NCBI GenBank assembly: GCA_965116715.1
Contig: OZ220724.1
Coordinates: 3,549,728 to 3,613,727 of the forward strand
DNA from: Poriferisodalis sp965116715
GTDB lineage: Bacteria > Actinomycetota > Acidimicrobiia > Acidimicrobiales > Poriferisodalaceae
DNA: 64,000 nt
Reading direction: 5' to 3'
Each line of letters opens with the position of its first letter. Positions within the stretch are counted from its first letter, which is position 1. The notes beneath the pieces were generated by a model that searched no databases, had not been told where the DNA came from, and saw nothing but the letters and a program-made list of their open reading frames with translations. Both the position numbers and the translations under genes were made by a program. This document shows positions 51,793 through 59,760 of this stretch, in pieces.

Positions 51793-51804
51793 TATCCTGA
51801 ACCC
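51793..51804 (+). promoter_or_regulatory. Leaderless-type -10 (TATCCT) before the DUF512 gene
   Basis: TATCCT at 51793-51798 ends 6 bases before the ATG at 51805. Confidence 0.45.
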
Positions 51805-53442
51805 ATGTCCCGGCCGGTTGTGGTGGCGGTGGAGCCCGGCTCGGCGGCCGAGACCGCCGGGCTGGCTCCCGGCGACGAGGTGATGTCGATCTCCGGCGTC
51901 ACCCCGACCGACGTGATCGCGTGGCAGCTGCTGCTCGATGAAGCCGATCCCACGCTGACGGTGCTGCGCGACGGTCACGAGATAGCCGTGGACGTGCCCA
52001 AGGGCGCCGGCATCCCGCTCGGTGCCGAGGTGCATGCCGCGATCTTCGACCGGGTGCAGACCTGCGACAACCACTGCGAGTTCTGCTTCATCTACCAGCT
52101 GCCGCCGGGGCTGCGCCGCAGTCTGTACCTCAAGGACGACGACTACCGGCTGTCGTTCCTGTACGGGAACTTCACCACGCTCACTCGCTTCACCGAACTC
52201 GACCTGGAACGGGTGCTGGACGAGCGCCTGTCGCCGCTGTACGTGTCGATCCATGCCACCGACCCCGGCGTACGCGCCCGGATGCTTCGCAACCCGCGTG
52301 GCGCGACCAGCCTGCGGTGGCTCAGCGCCCTGCTCGCCGGCGGCATCGAAGTGCACGGCCAGGTGGTGGTGTGCCCCGGCGTCAACGACGCAGCGGTGCT
52401 GGCCGACACGCTGCTGGGCGTTCTGGACCGGTATCCGTCGCTGGCGACGCTGGCGGTGGTTCCGCTCGGCGTGAGCTCGCACCAGCGGGAGCCGGCCATG
52501 CGCCCCCACACCGCCGCAGAAGCTGCCGCCGTGGTGGACCTGTGCGAGCAGTGGCAGCAGCGCTTTGCGGACGTGCTCGGCCGCCGTGTGGTGTTTGCCG
52601 CGGATGAGTACTACCTGCTCGCAGGCCGCGACTTCCCGGAGGCGTCGACCTATGGCGACTTCCCGATGCATGAGGACGGCATCGGCATGGCGCGGGCGTT
52701 CGAGCGGGAATTCTGGGCGGCCGGCGAGAGCACGCCCGGCGCCGGTAGCGGGCTCGGCGCTGGCGACACCGGATCAGACGGGGCCATCAGTCCGCGTGCG
52801 CCAGCGGCGGGATTCTTCTCGTGGGTGGACGGGGCGCCGGCGGAGGGCTACCGCGCAGTGCGGACGCCCGGACACGGCGCGAACCGCAGCGGCGAGGTCG
52901 ATGTTGGCGGGCTGCCGCTCAGTCTCGGACCGGCGCCGGCGCCAGTGGCCGTGACGCTGCCGGAGTCACCCCGTCATCGCTCACCGGGAAAGATCCGCCC
53001 GACCGACCACAGGCCCACGCGGCGACCCATCGGGATCCTGACGGGCACCTACGGAGCTGCTGTGCTGACACCGCTGCTGAGCCAGTGGCAGGCCGACCAC
53101 GTGCCCGAACAGAGCGAGAGCGGGCCTCGGACGCGGGTCATCGAAGTGCCCAACCGGTTCTTCGGCGGCAACATCGGCGTCGCTGGCCTGCTCGCCGGAG
53201 CGGACATCGCAACCACGCTCGAAGGCGAGCCAGCCTCTCACCGCTACTTGGTGCCTGACGTCTGCCTGTCGGGCGGGAGGTTCCTCGACGGCATGACACC
53301 CGCCGAGCTGCCTCGGCTCGTCGAGATCGTCCCGACCAACGGCAGCGCCCTGCGGGGGTTGCTCGACGCTGCGGCCGGCGTCGAGCCCGGGCGAGATGCC
53401 GGTGCACCGGACCCGCCCCGACCGGTGGGGGCACGGCAATGA
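51805..53442 (+). CDS. DUF512 protein: PDZ-like plus radical-SAM domains
   Basis: 545 residues of unknown function. A PDZ-like domain comes first (VEPGSAAETAGLAPGDEVMS, residues about 6-70). The radical-SAM cluster motif is CDNHCEFC (CX3CX2C) near residue 90, followed by DRVLDE-type helices and LYVSIHATDPGVRARM. The C-terminal DUF512 domain has ILTGTYGAAVLTPLL and VPNRFFGGNIGVAGLLAGAD. Between them, at about residues 310-400, is a Gly/Ala/Pro-rich stretch that looks like an insertion. The gene overlaps der (ATGA), a pairing also recalled from clostridia. A substrate has not been assigned, to my knowledge. Confidence 0.88.
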   Translation: MSRPVVVAVEPGSAAETAGLAPGDEVMSISGVTPTDVIAWQLLLDEADPTLTVLRDGHEIAVDVPKGAGIPLGAEVHAAIFDRVQTCDNHCEFCFIYQLPPGLRRSLYLKDDDYRLSFLYGNFTTLTRFTELDLERVLDERLSPLYVSIHATDPGVRARMLRNPRGATSLRWLSALLAGGIEVHGQVVVCPGVNDAAVLADTLLGVLDRYPSLATLAVVPLGVSSHQREPAMRPHTAAEAAAVVDLCEQWQQRFADVLGRRVVFAADEYYLLAGRDFPEASTYGDFPMHEDGIGMARAFEREFWAAGESTPGAGSGLGAGDTGSDGAISPRAPAAGFFSWVDGAPAEGYRAVRTPGHGANRSGEVDVGGLPLSLGPAPAPVAVTLPESPRHRSPGKIRPTDHRPTRRPIGILTGTYGAAVLTPLLSQWQADHVPEQSESGPRTRVIEVPNRFFGGNIGVAGLLAGADIATTLEGEPASHRYLVPDVCLSGGRFLDGMTPAELPRLVEIVPTNGSALRGLLDAAAGVEPGRDAGAPDPPRPVGARQ

Positions 53443-54851
53443 GCGCTGATCTGCCGGTCGTCGGCATCGTGGGCCGGCCCAACGTCGGCAAGTCCACGCT
53501 GTTCAACCGGCTCGTCGGGCGCCGCGAAGCGGTGGTGGCACCCGAGCCGGGGGTGACGCGAGATCGCAAGGCAGCCGAGGCCGCCTGGCGGGGCCACAGG
53601 TTCCTGGTGGTGGACACCGGTGGGTGGTCCTCCGATGGCGACGCACTGGACGGCAAGGTCTCCGCGCAGAGCGAGCGTGCCATGGCTCACGCCGATGTGC
53701 TGCTGCTGGTGGTCGATGTCACGGTGGGCATCACCGAGCCCGATGCGCAGATTGCGGCAATGCTGCGCCGCAGTCGCCGGCCCACGATCGTGGTCGCCAA
53801 CAAGGCGGACAGCGGGACCCGCGACGACGATCGCTGGGAGTTCAGTCGGCTGGGACTCGGTGAGGCGTGGGCCGCCTCCGCGCTGCACGGCCGCAACGTG
53901 GGCGACTTGCTCGATCGCACGCTCGAATTGCTCGAAGCTGACGCAGCCCCGCGAGCCGCCGAGCCACCGACTGAGGCGGCCAGCGTCGATCACGACGTCA
54001 GCGGAGCCGCAGACGACGAGCGCGACGACGGCGATCCCCCCGACGATGAGCCGGGCAATCGAGCCGCCGACGAGAACGGCGGCGAGGCGATGGTGTCGGT
54101 GGCGATCGTGGGCCGCCCGAATGTGGGCAAGTCGACCCTGTTCAACCGGCTGATCGGCGACGACCGCTCGGTCGTCCACGACCGGCCCGGCACGACCCGT
54201 GACACCGTCGACACGCTGGTCGTGACCGACGCTGGGCCGGTGCGGTTCATCGACACCGCGGGCCTGCGGCGCAAGGCCCGCGTGGATGCCGACACCGAGT
54301 ACTACGCCAACCTGCGAGCCTTGCGGGCGATTGATTCCTGCGACGTGGCACTGCTGATCATCGACGCCACCGTCGGCGTCACCGCGCAGGATCAGCGTCT
54401 CGCCGAGCGCATCGACGGCGCCGGGTGCCCGATCGTGGTGCTGCTCAACAAGTGGGAGACGCTGGATGCAGAGCACCGCGAGGGCGTCTTGGGGGAGTTG
54501 GCGCGTCGCCTGCACTTCGTCGGCGAATCACCCGTGCTGCGCATCAGCGCACTGACGGGCCGGGGGGTGCACCGGCTGGTGCCCGCGATCGCCGCGGCCA
54601 TGGAGGCGTACGAGTCGAGAGCGCCGACAGCCAAGGTCAATGCGATCGTCCAGCTTGCGCAGTCCGCTCAGCCGGCGCCGGGAGGAGCGCGCGTGCTCTA
54701 CGCCACGCAGGTCGCCGCTCAGCCCCCGACCTTCACGCTGTTCGCCAACCGTGAGCTGCCCCCCACCTACCTGCGATACCTCGAGCGTCGCTTGCGGGAG
54801 GAGCTGGGCCTGGCGAAGACGCCCCTGCGGCTGCGGGTGCGACGGCGTTGA
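53439..54851 (+). CDS. der: Ribosome-assembly GTPase Der (EngA)
   Basis: Tandem-GTPase required for 50S assembly, 470 residues. The first G domain opens VGIVGRPNVGKSTLFNRLVG and the second VAIVGRPNVGKSTLFNRLIG at about residue 220. Second-domain motifs are DTAGLRRKARV and LLNKWETLD. The linker between the G domains is long and acidic (many Asp/Glu around residues 170-215), longer than usual. The C-terminal KH-like domain ends VLYATQVAAQPPTFTLFANR and beyond. It overlaps the DUF512 gene upstream and a small membrane gene downstream. Confidence 0.96.
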   Translation: MSADLPVVGIVGRPNVGKSTLFNRLVGRREAVVAPEPGVTRDRKAAEAAWRGHRFLVVDTGGWSSDGDALDGKVSAQSERAMAHADVLLLVVDVTVGITEPDAQIAAMLRRSRRPTIVVANKADSGTRDDDRWEFSRLGLGEAWAASALHGRNVGDLLDRTLELLEADAAPRAAEPPTEAASVDHDVSGAADDERDDGDPPDDEPGNRAADENGGEAMVSVAIVGRPNVGKSTLFNRLIGDDRSVVHDRPGTTRDTVDTLVVTDAGPVRFIDTAGLRRKARVDADTEYYANLRALRAIDSCDVALLIIDATVGVTAQDQRLAERIDGAGCPIVVLLNKWETLDAEHREGVLGELARRLHFVGESPVLRISALTGRGVHRLVPAIAAAMEAYESRAPTAKVNAIVQLAQSAQPAPGGARVLYATQVAAQPPTFTLFANRELPPTYLRYLERRLREELGLAKTPLRLRVRRR

Positions 54852-55081
54852 GACCGCTGTCCCGACGGGGAGCGGCGCCGACCGCCCAGCGGCAGAATCG
54901 CCGCCCGTCCCCGGGCGGCGCTGCGGGCGCCGGCGGCCGCCAGAGCGGCGAGACCGACGGGTCGCAGCAGCAGCGAGCCGGTGCGCCGTGGCATTTCTGG
55001 CTCGTCGTCGTGATGGCCACCGTGTACCTGGGGTGGAGGGCGGTGGAGGGCGTCGTGTGGCTGATCCAGTGGATCGGCTGA
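54848..55081 (+). CDS. Small single-helix membrane protein
   Basis: 77 residues. The basic, Gly/Gln-rich first 45 residues are followed by one hydrophobic helix (WHFWLVVVMATVYLGWRAVE and on to residue 76) at the C-terminus. No family was recognised. The TTG start overlaps the der stop (TTGA), which supports co-translation with der. The high basic content before the helix suggests the N-terminus stays in the cytoplasm. Confidence 0.6.
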   Translation: MRPLSRRGAAPTAQRQNRRPSPGGAAGAGGRQSGETDGSQQQRAGAPWHFWLVVVMATVYLGWRAVEGVVWLIQWIG

Positions 55082-55111
55082 GCGAGCGAGCCAGTATCGT
55101 GCCTGCGTCGG

Positions 55112-55189
55112 CGGGCTGTGGCGCAGTCTGGTTAGCGCACTGGTCTGGGGGACCAGGGGTCGGAGGTTCAAATCCTCTCAGCCCGACCA
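55112..55189 (+). tRNA. tRNA-Pro (anticodon GGG)
   Basis: 78 bases including encoded CCA. The acceptor stem CGGGCTG pairs with CAGCCCG. The anticodon arm is CTGGT-CTGGGGG-ACCAG with GGG at the anticodon. The T arm GGAGGTTCAAATCCTC is standard. A DUF427 gene follows 33 bases later. Confidence 0.97.
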
Positions 55190-55222
55190 CCTAGCGGCCA
55201 TCGAGGTACAGGGAAACCCATC

Positions 55223-55594
55223 ATGAGCAGCGCAGCAACGCAGCAGCAGAAGCCCGAGATCGCCGTCGAGCCAGAACCTGGCCGGGTCACCGTTCGGGTG
55301 GACGGCGTGGTCGTGGCGGATTCGACGTCGGCTGTGGTGCTCACCGAGGGACGCCTGCCGCCGCGCCACTACCTGCCCGCCTCCGATGTGCACATGGAGT
55401 TGTTCAGCCCCAGGGTCACGTCAAGCCATTGACCGTGGAAGGGCGATGCCAGCTACTGGTCAGTAGCAGTGAACGGCGAGACCTATGACGACATCGTGTG
55501 GTCGTACCCGGACCCGATTCCGGAAATGGCCGAGATCGCCGGTCTGATGAGTTTCTACGCCGAGCGCGACGAGGTGTCCCAAGTCGTTTCCTGA
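55223..55594 (+). CDS. DUF427 protein with in-frame TGA at the conserved Cys (candidate selenoprotein)
   Basis: If the TGA at 55430-55432 is read through, the product is 123 residues, with the TGA at residue 70. Before it: RVTVRVDGVVVADSTSAVVL and HYLPASDVHMELFSP. After it, in the same frame: PWKGDASYWSVAVNGETYDD, then IVWSYPDPIPEMAEIAG. This is the whole DUF427 (NTP_transf_9) domain, and the TGA replaces the Cys of the family motif T-x-C-P-x-K-G. The rest shows no frameshift or decay. TGA is a normal stop elsewhere in the window. Either selenocysteine is inserted here (a SECIS-like hairpin follows), or the gene is a very recent nonsense pseudogene, or there is a base-call error. Function of the family is unknown. 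A GGTACAGGG stretch precedes the ATG. Confidence 0.6.
55430..55467 (+). promoter_or_regulatory. SECIS-like hairpin after the in-frame TGA
   Basis: The TGA (55430-55432) is followed by 19 bases and then a perfect 6-bp stem, GCTACT (55452-55457) and AGTAGC (55462-55467), closing the loop GGTC. There are 25 bases from the TGA to the loop, and the loop begins with G. Both fit the bacterial SECIS model as I recall it (16-37 bases, G among the first two loop bases), and the E. coli fdhF loop also contains GGUC. Chance occurrence is not excluded. Confidence 0.5.
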
Positions 55595-55625
55595 GCCTCG
55601 GCCCAGAGTGATCAGCCCAACGTGA

Positions 55626-56885
55626 TCAGCCCAACGTGGCGGCGAGTTCGAGTGCTTCGTCCCACGTCGGGTGAGATGCCAAGAGCCGGCGGAATCTCAC
55701 GAACGGCCTGATCGCGTCCAGCGCCATCACCGCGCTCAGACGGCCGTCGCGCCGGTAGCCGGCCACGAACGAGCGGCCCGAATCGGGGTCATCGTCGGCC
55801 GATCCGGCGAGCACCTCCACGTCGTCGTCGGCGTCGGGATGCCCTGCGATCTGAATGCGGGCGTCGTACTGGTCGGACCAGACGAACGGCACAGAGTTGT
55901 AGGGCTGCGCCTCTGCGGGCGCCACCAGGTTGCGGCCCACCGCCATGCCGTGCTCCACCGCTGCCGTCCAGTGCTCGACCCGGACCGGCCGGTCGCCGTG
56001 CCACGGGCTGAGCCACCCGTTGGGCGCCCGTGCCACGTCGCCGACGGCGTAGACGCCGGGGGGCCCGCAGCACAGCGTGGCGTCGCAGACCACGCCGTTG
56101 TCGACCTGCAGGCCCGAGCCCTCCAGCCATGCCGTGTTCGGCACGACCCCGATGCCCACGACCACCAGATCGGCGGGGACGCGGCTGCCGTCGGCCATGG
56201 CGACGGCTTCCACCCGGTCGGCACCCAGCACGCCGTCCACCCCGACGCCGAGGCGCAGCTCGACGCCGTTCTGGCCGTGGAGCGCGCCGACGCGCGTGCC
56301 CATCTCGGCCCCCAGCCCGCGCACCAGCGGGGCCGGCGCCGCCTCGATCACCGTCACGTCACAGCCCCGAGCCGCCGCAGACGCGGCAACCTCCGAGCCG
56401 ATGAAGCCGCCGCCCACGACGGCCACTCGCGCGCCGGCGACAAGGCCGTCCCGGATGGCCGCCGCGTCGTCGACGGTCCGCAGCGTGTGCACGCCGGTCA
56501 TGTTCCCGACGCCGGGCAGGGGCCGAGCCGCGGCGCCGGTCGCGATGACGAGGCCGTCGAATGGCACCGTCTCGGCGTTCCCGCCCGCCGCTGGGGCGAT
56601 GGCGACCGTGCGGGTGTCGAGGTCGAGCCCCACGGCGTGCGTGCTCAGCATGACGTCTGCGTCGAGCTCGTCGTAGGCCCCGTCTGGATCCAGCGCCAGC
56701 GAATCCGGGTCCTGGTCGCCGGTGAGGAATTCTTTGGAGAGGGGTGGCCGGTCGTAGGGGAGATGCGGCTCGGCGCCGATGAGCGTCAGCGTCCCGTCAT
56801 GGCCTGCAGCGCGCACGCTGTGCGCGGCACGCGCACCCGCCAGGGAGGCACCGACGATGACGATGCGATTCGGTGAGTTCGCCAC
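55626..56885 (-). CDS. FAD-dependent ferredoxin/rubredoxin-type reductase
   Basis: NAD(P)H-dependent flavoprotein of the BphA4/ThcD family that reduces a small electron carrier, 419 residues. The FAD-binding N-terminus reads IVIVGASLAGARAAHSVRAA, with PYDRPPLSKEFLTG. The NAD-binding motif is VAVVGGGFIGSEVAASAAAR at about residue 152. The second FAD motif is GVYAVGDVARAPNGW. The C-terminal domain contains FVWSDQYDARIQIAGH. GTG at 56885 has CACACT 6 bases before it, a possible -10. The carrier and oxygenase partner are not nearby. Confidence 0.9.
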   Translation of the reverse strand: MANSPNRIVIVGASLAGARAAHSVRAAGHDGTLTLIGAEPHLPYDRPPLSKEFLTGDQDPDSLALDPDGAYDELDADVMLSTHAVGLDLDTRTVAIAPAAGGNAETVPFDGLVIATGAAARPLPGVGNMTGVHTLRTVDDAAAIRDGLVAGARVAVVGGGFIGSEVAASAAARGCDVTVIEAAPAPLVRGLGAEMGTRVGALHGQNGVELRLGVGVDGVLGADRVEAVAMADGSRVPADLVVVGIGVVPNTAWLEGSGLQVDNGVVCDATLCCGPPGVYAVGDVARAPNGWLSPWHGDRPVRVEHWTAAVEHGMAVGRNLVAPAEAQPYNSVPFVWSDQYDARIQIAGHPDADDDVEVLAGSADDDPDSGRSFVAGYRRDGRLSAVMALDAIRPFVRFRRLLASHPTWDEALELAATLG

Positions 56886-57207
56886 GGCAGCAGTGTGTCA
56901 TCTCCAAGGGGGACCACCTCCGCCAGCGCGTCCCGGTCGCGGGCAGATCGCGCGGCGGCACGCCGGCAGCGATCCTGCAGCAGGCCAGTTGCCAAGGGAT
57001 CGGATCAAGGCTCGCAGCACCCATCCGACCGCGCTATAACTGTCTCTTACATCTCTGTAACTACAGGTGTGTGATTCGGGCAGTCGCCGTGGTCTGCGAG
57101 CACCTGACACGGCACTGCATTCGGCGGGATGAGAGGGACGAGTCCGGCATGAACATCGCACGTCGCACAGCGCATCTCGGTGCCTGTCCGCTTCAGGGCG
57201 TCGGCAG
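56886..57207. other. Intergenic region upstream of nrdA
   Basis: No gene is supported here. The region between the divergent reductase and nrdA holds a TATAAC box (57035-57040) and a small palindrome just downstream. Features of a cobalamin riboswitch were looked for and not found. The leader to nrdA would be about 160 bases. Confidence 0.5.
57035..57060 (+). promoter_or_regulatory. Candidate nrdA promoter and operator
   Basis: TATAAC at 57035-57040 is a good -10. It is followed by the palindrome TTACA-TCTC-TGTAA (57047-57060), which would overlap the transcription start. It does not match the NrdR box consensus I know, so the regulator is undetermined. Confidence 0.4.
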
Positions 57208-59697
57208 ATGAGCGTCACCGAGACGTCGGCGAACGACACACAGCAGCAAACCACCGACACCCCCGGCATGCGCGTGCAGAAGCGCGACGGCTCGATGCAG
57301 GCCGTCGATGTCAACAAGATCGTGCGTGCCGTCGAACGCTGCGCGACCGAACTGGCCGGTGTCGACCCCATGCGGGTCGCGACGCGCACCATCTCGGGTC
57401 TCCATGACGGCGCCACCACCACGCAGCTCGACGAGCTGTCGATTCGCACGGCCGCTGCGCTGATCTCCGAAGAGCCGAACTATTCGAAGCTGGCCGCCCG
57501 GCTGCTGGCCACCTATATCGACAAGGAAGTCCAGAACCAGAACATCTACTCGTTCAGCCAGTCCATCTCCGAGGGCGGCGAGTGCGGGCTCATCCATCCC
57601 GACGTGGTGACTTTCGTTGCTGCGAATGCCCGCAAGCTCAATGACGCCGTGATCGGTGAGCGAAACGGCGGCTTCGAGTTCTTCGGCCTACGCACTGTCT
57701 ACGACCGCTACCTGCTGCGGCATCCGGAGCGCCGGACGGTCATCGAGACGCCGCAGTACTTCCTGCTGCGGGTTGCGTGCGGCCTGTCACAGACGGCCGA
57801 GGAGGCCATCTCGTTCTACGAGCTCATCTCCAGCCTGCGTTACCTGCCGTCGTCGCCCACCTTGTTCAACTCGGGCACGGCCCACCCGCAGATGTCGTCG
57901 TGCTACTTGCTCGACAGCCCCACCGACTCGCTCGAAGGCATCTATGACCGCTATTCCGACATCGCCAAGCTGTCGAAGTTCGCCGGCGGCATCGGGGTGG
58001 GATGGCACCGGGTGCGCTCACGCGGCTCGCTGATCAGCGGCACCAACGGACTGTCGAACGGCATCGTGCCGTGGCTCAAGACCCTCGACTCGTCGGTGGC
58101 GGCAGTGAACCAGGGCGGCCGGCGCAAGGGCGCGGCCTGCGTGTACCTCGAGTCTTGGCACGCCGACATCGAGGAGTTCCTGGAACTGAAGGACTCCACC
58201 GGCGACCATGCCCGGCGCACCCACAACCTGAACCTGGCGAACTGGGTGCCCGACGAGTTCATGCGCCGGGTCGAGAACGACTGGCAGTGGTCGCTGTTCG
58301 ACCCCAAGCAGGTGCCGCATCTCACCGACCTGTACGGCGACGAGTTCACCGACGCGTACCGCGAGGCCGAAGCGGCCGGACTGTACGAGCGGCAGGTGTC
58401 GGCTCGCGAGCTGTACAGCCGCATGATGCGCACCCTGGCGCAGACCGGCAACGGCTGGATGACCTTCAAGGACGCCTCGAACGCCAAGTCCAATCAGACG
58501 GGCGGACCCGGCAACGTTATCCACCTGTCCAACCTGTGCACGGAGATCCTCGAGGTCACCAGCGACGCTGAGACAGCAGTCTGCAATCTCGGCTCGGTCA
58601 ATCTCGCCAAGTTCGTGCGGGACGGCGGCGAGGCCGGCGAGGCCGGCAAGACCAGCAAGACCAGCAAGACCGTCGATTATGAGGCGCTGGGAGAGGTCGT
58701 ACGGACAGCGGTGCCGTACCTGGACCGTGTCATCGACATCAACTACTACCCCACGCCTGAGGCAGCCCGATCGAATGAGCGCTGGCGTCCGGTCGGGCTC
58801 GGAGTCATGGGGCTCCAGGACGTGTTCTTCCAGCTCAACCTGGCCTTTGACTCGCCCGAGGCCACCGAGGTCGCAGCCCGGATCGCCGAGGAGATCTACT
58901 ACTGGGCGATCTGGTCCAGCTGCGAGCTGGCCCGCAAGCACGGCCCGCACGCGGCGTTCGGCGACACGCGTGCAGCCGCGGGGCAGCTGCAGTTCGACCT
59001 GTGGGGCGTCGAGCCGTCGGTGCCTGAGCGCTGGGCTGAGCTGCGGGAGCGGGTCGGTCAGCACGGGCTGCGCAACTCGCTGCTGGTTGCGGTTGCGCCA
59101 ACGGCCACCATCGCCTCCATCGCCGGCTGCTACGAGTGCATCGAGCCGCAGGTGTCCAACCTGTTCAAGCGCGAGACGCTCTCGGGCGAGTTCATGCAGA
59201 TCAATCGCTACCTGGTGCGCGAGCTGCAGCAGCGCGGTCTGTGGAGCGAGGCCATGGCCAACAAGATCAAGATGTCCGAGGGTTCTGTGCAGGACATCGC
59301 GGAGATCCCTGATGACCTCCGCTCGGTGTATCGCACGGCGTGGGAGCTGCCGCAACGGGCGCTCATCGACATGGCGGCAGCTCGCGGTGCCTTCGTCGAC
59401 CAGAGCCAGTCGCTGAACCTGTTCATGGAGAGCCCCAACATCGGGAAGCTCTCCTCGATGTACATGCACGCCTGGAAGTCGGGCCTGAAGACCACGTACT
59501 ACCTGCGCTCCCGGCCGGCCACCCGCATCAACCAGACCACCACCGACACGGCGGCCCAATCCGGCACGACGGCCGATGCGGCGACCGGCACGGTGGCTGT
59601 CATGGTCGACGCAGGCGCCGCCATGACCGACACAGCAGCCGCCGAGGCCGTGGCGTGCTCGCTGGAGAACCCCGAGACCTGCGAAGCCTGCGAATGA
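57208..59697 (+). CDS. nrdA: Class I ribonucleotide reductase, alpha subunit
   Basis: Reduces ribonucleotides to deoxyribonucleotides, 829 residues. An ATP-cone regulatory domain is at about residues 18-110 (VQKRDGSMQAVDVNKIVRAV). Active-site motifs include SSCYLLDSPTDSLEG, NLCTEILEV and CNLGSVNLAKFV. The C-terminal redox pair is in ETCEACE. A Lys/Ser/Thr and Gly/Glu repeat (GGEAGEAGKTSKTSKT, about residues 475-490) interrupts the conserved sequence after NLAKFV. A low-complexity Ala/Thr linker precedes the tail. nrdB follows 63 bases later. Confidence 0.95.
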   Translation: MSVTETSANDTQQQTTDTPGMRVQKRDGSMQAVDVNKIVRAVERCATELAGVDPMRVATRTISGLHDGATTTQLDELSIRTAAALISEEPNYSKLAARLLATYIDKEVQNQNIYSFSQSISEGGECGLIHPDVVTFVAANARKLNDAVIGERNGGFEFFGLRTVYDRYLLRHPERRTVIETPQYFLLRVACGLSQTAEEAISFYELISSLRYLPSSPTLFNSGTAHPQMSSCYLLDSPTDSLEGIYDRYSDIAKLSKFAGGIGVGWHRVRSRGSLISGTNGLSNGIVPWLKTLDSSVAAVNQGGRRKGAACVYLESWHADIEEFLELKDSTGDHARRTHNLNLANWVPDEFMRRVENDWQWSLFDPKQVPHLTDLYGDEFTDAYREAEAAGLYERQVSARELYSRMMRTLAQTGNGWMTFKDASNAKSNQTGGPGNVIHLSNLCTEILEVTSDAETAVCNLGSVNLAKFVRDGGEAGEAGKTSKTSKTVDYEALGEVVRTAVPYLDRVIDINYYPTPEAARSNERWRPVGLGVMGLQDVFFQLNLAFDSPEATEVAARIAEEIYYWAIWSSCELARKHGPHAAFGDTRAAAGQLQFDLWGVEPSVPERWAELRERVGQHGLRNSLLVAVAPTATIASIAGCYECIEPQVSNLFKRETLSGEFMQINRYLVRELQQRGLWSEAMANKIKMSEGSVQDIAEIPDDLRSVYRTAWELPQRALIDMAAARGAFVDQSQSLNLFMESPNIGKLSSMYMHAWKSGLKTTYYLRSRPATRINQTTTDTAAQSGTTADAATGTVAVMVDAGAAMTDTAAAEAVACSLENPETCEACE

Positions 59698-59760
59698 TCC
59701 GTCCTGGGCGACGCGGCCGAACCACCTGACACCCACTCCTGAGACAGACAGAGGATCCCC

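Noticed and set aside
55430..55432. TGA read as a sense codon through a variant genetic code
   Set aside because: TGA ends many intact genes in this window, so general reassignment is excluded; only site-specific recoding remains possible.
57040..57054. CTGTCTCTTACATCT resembles the Tn5/Nextera mosaic end
   Set aside because: It lacks four internal bases of the mosaic end, and the flanking sequence continues normally between two genes, so an adapter artefact is unlikely but could be checked in the reads.
57041..57207. Cobalamin riboswitch before nrdA
   Set aside because: A GGCACTG...GGGA stretch is faintly similar, but the B12 box (AGCCAGGAGACC type) and the GGTG-aa-TCC core are absent.
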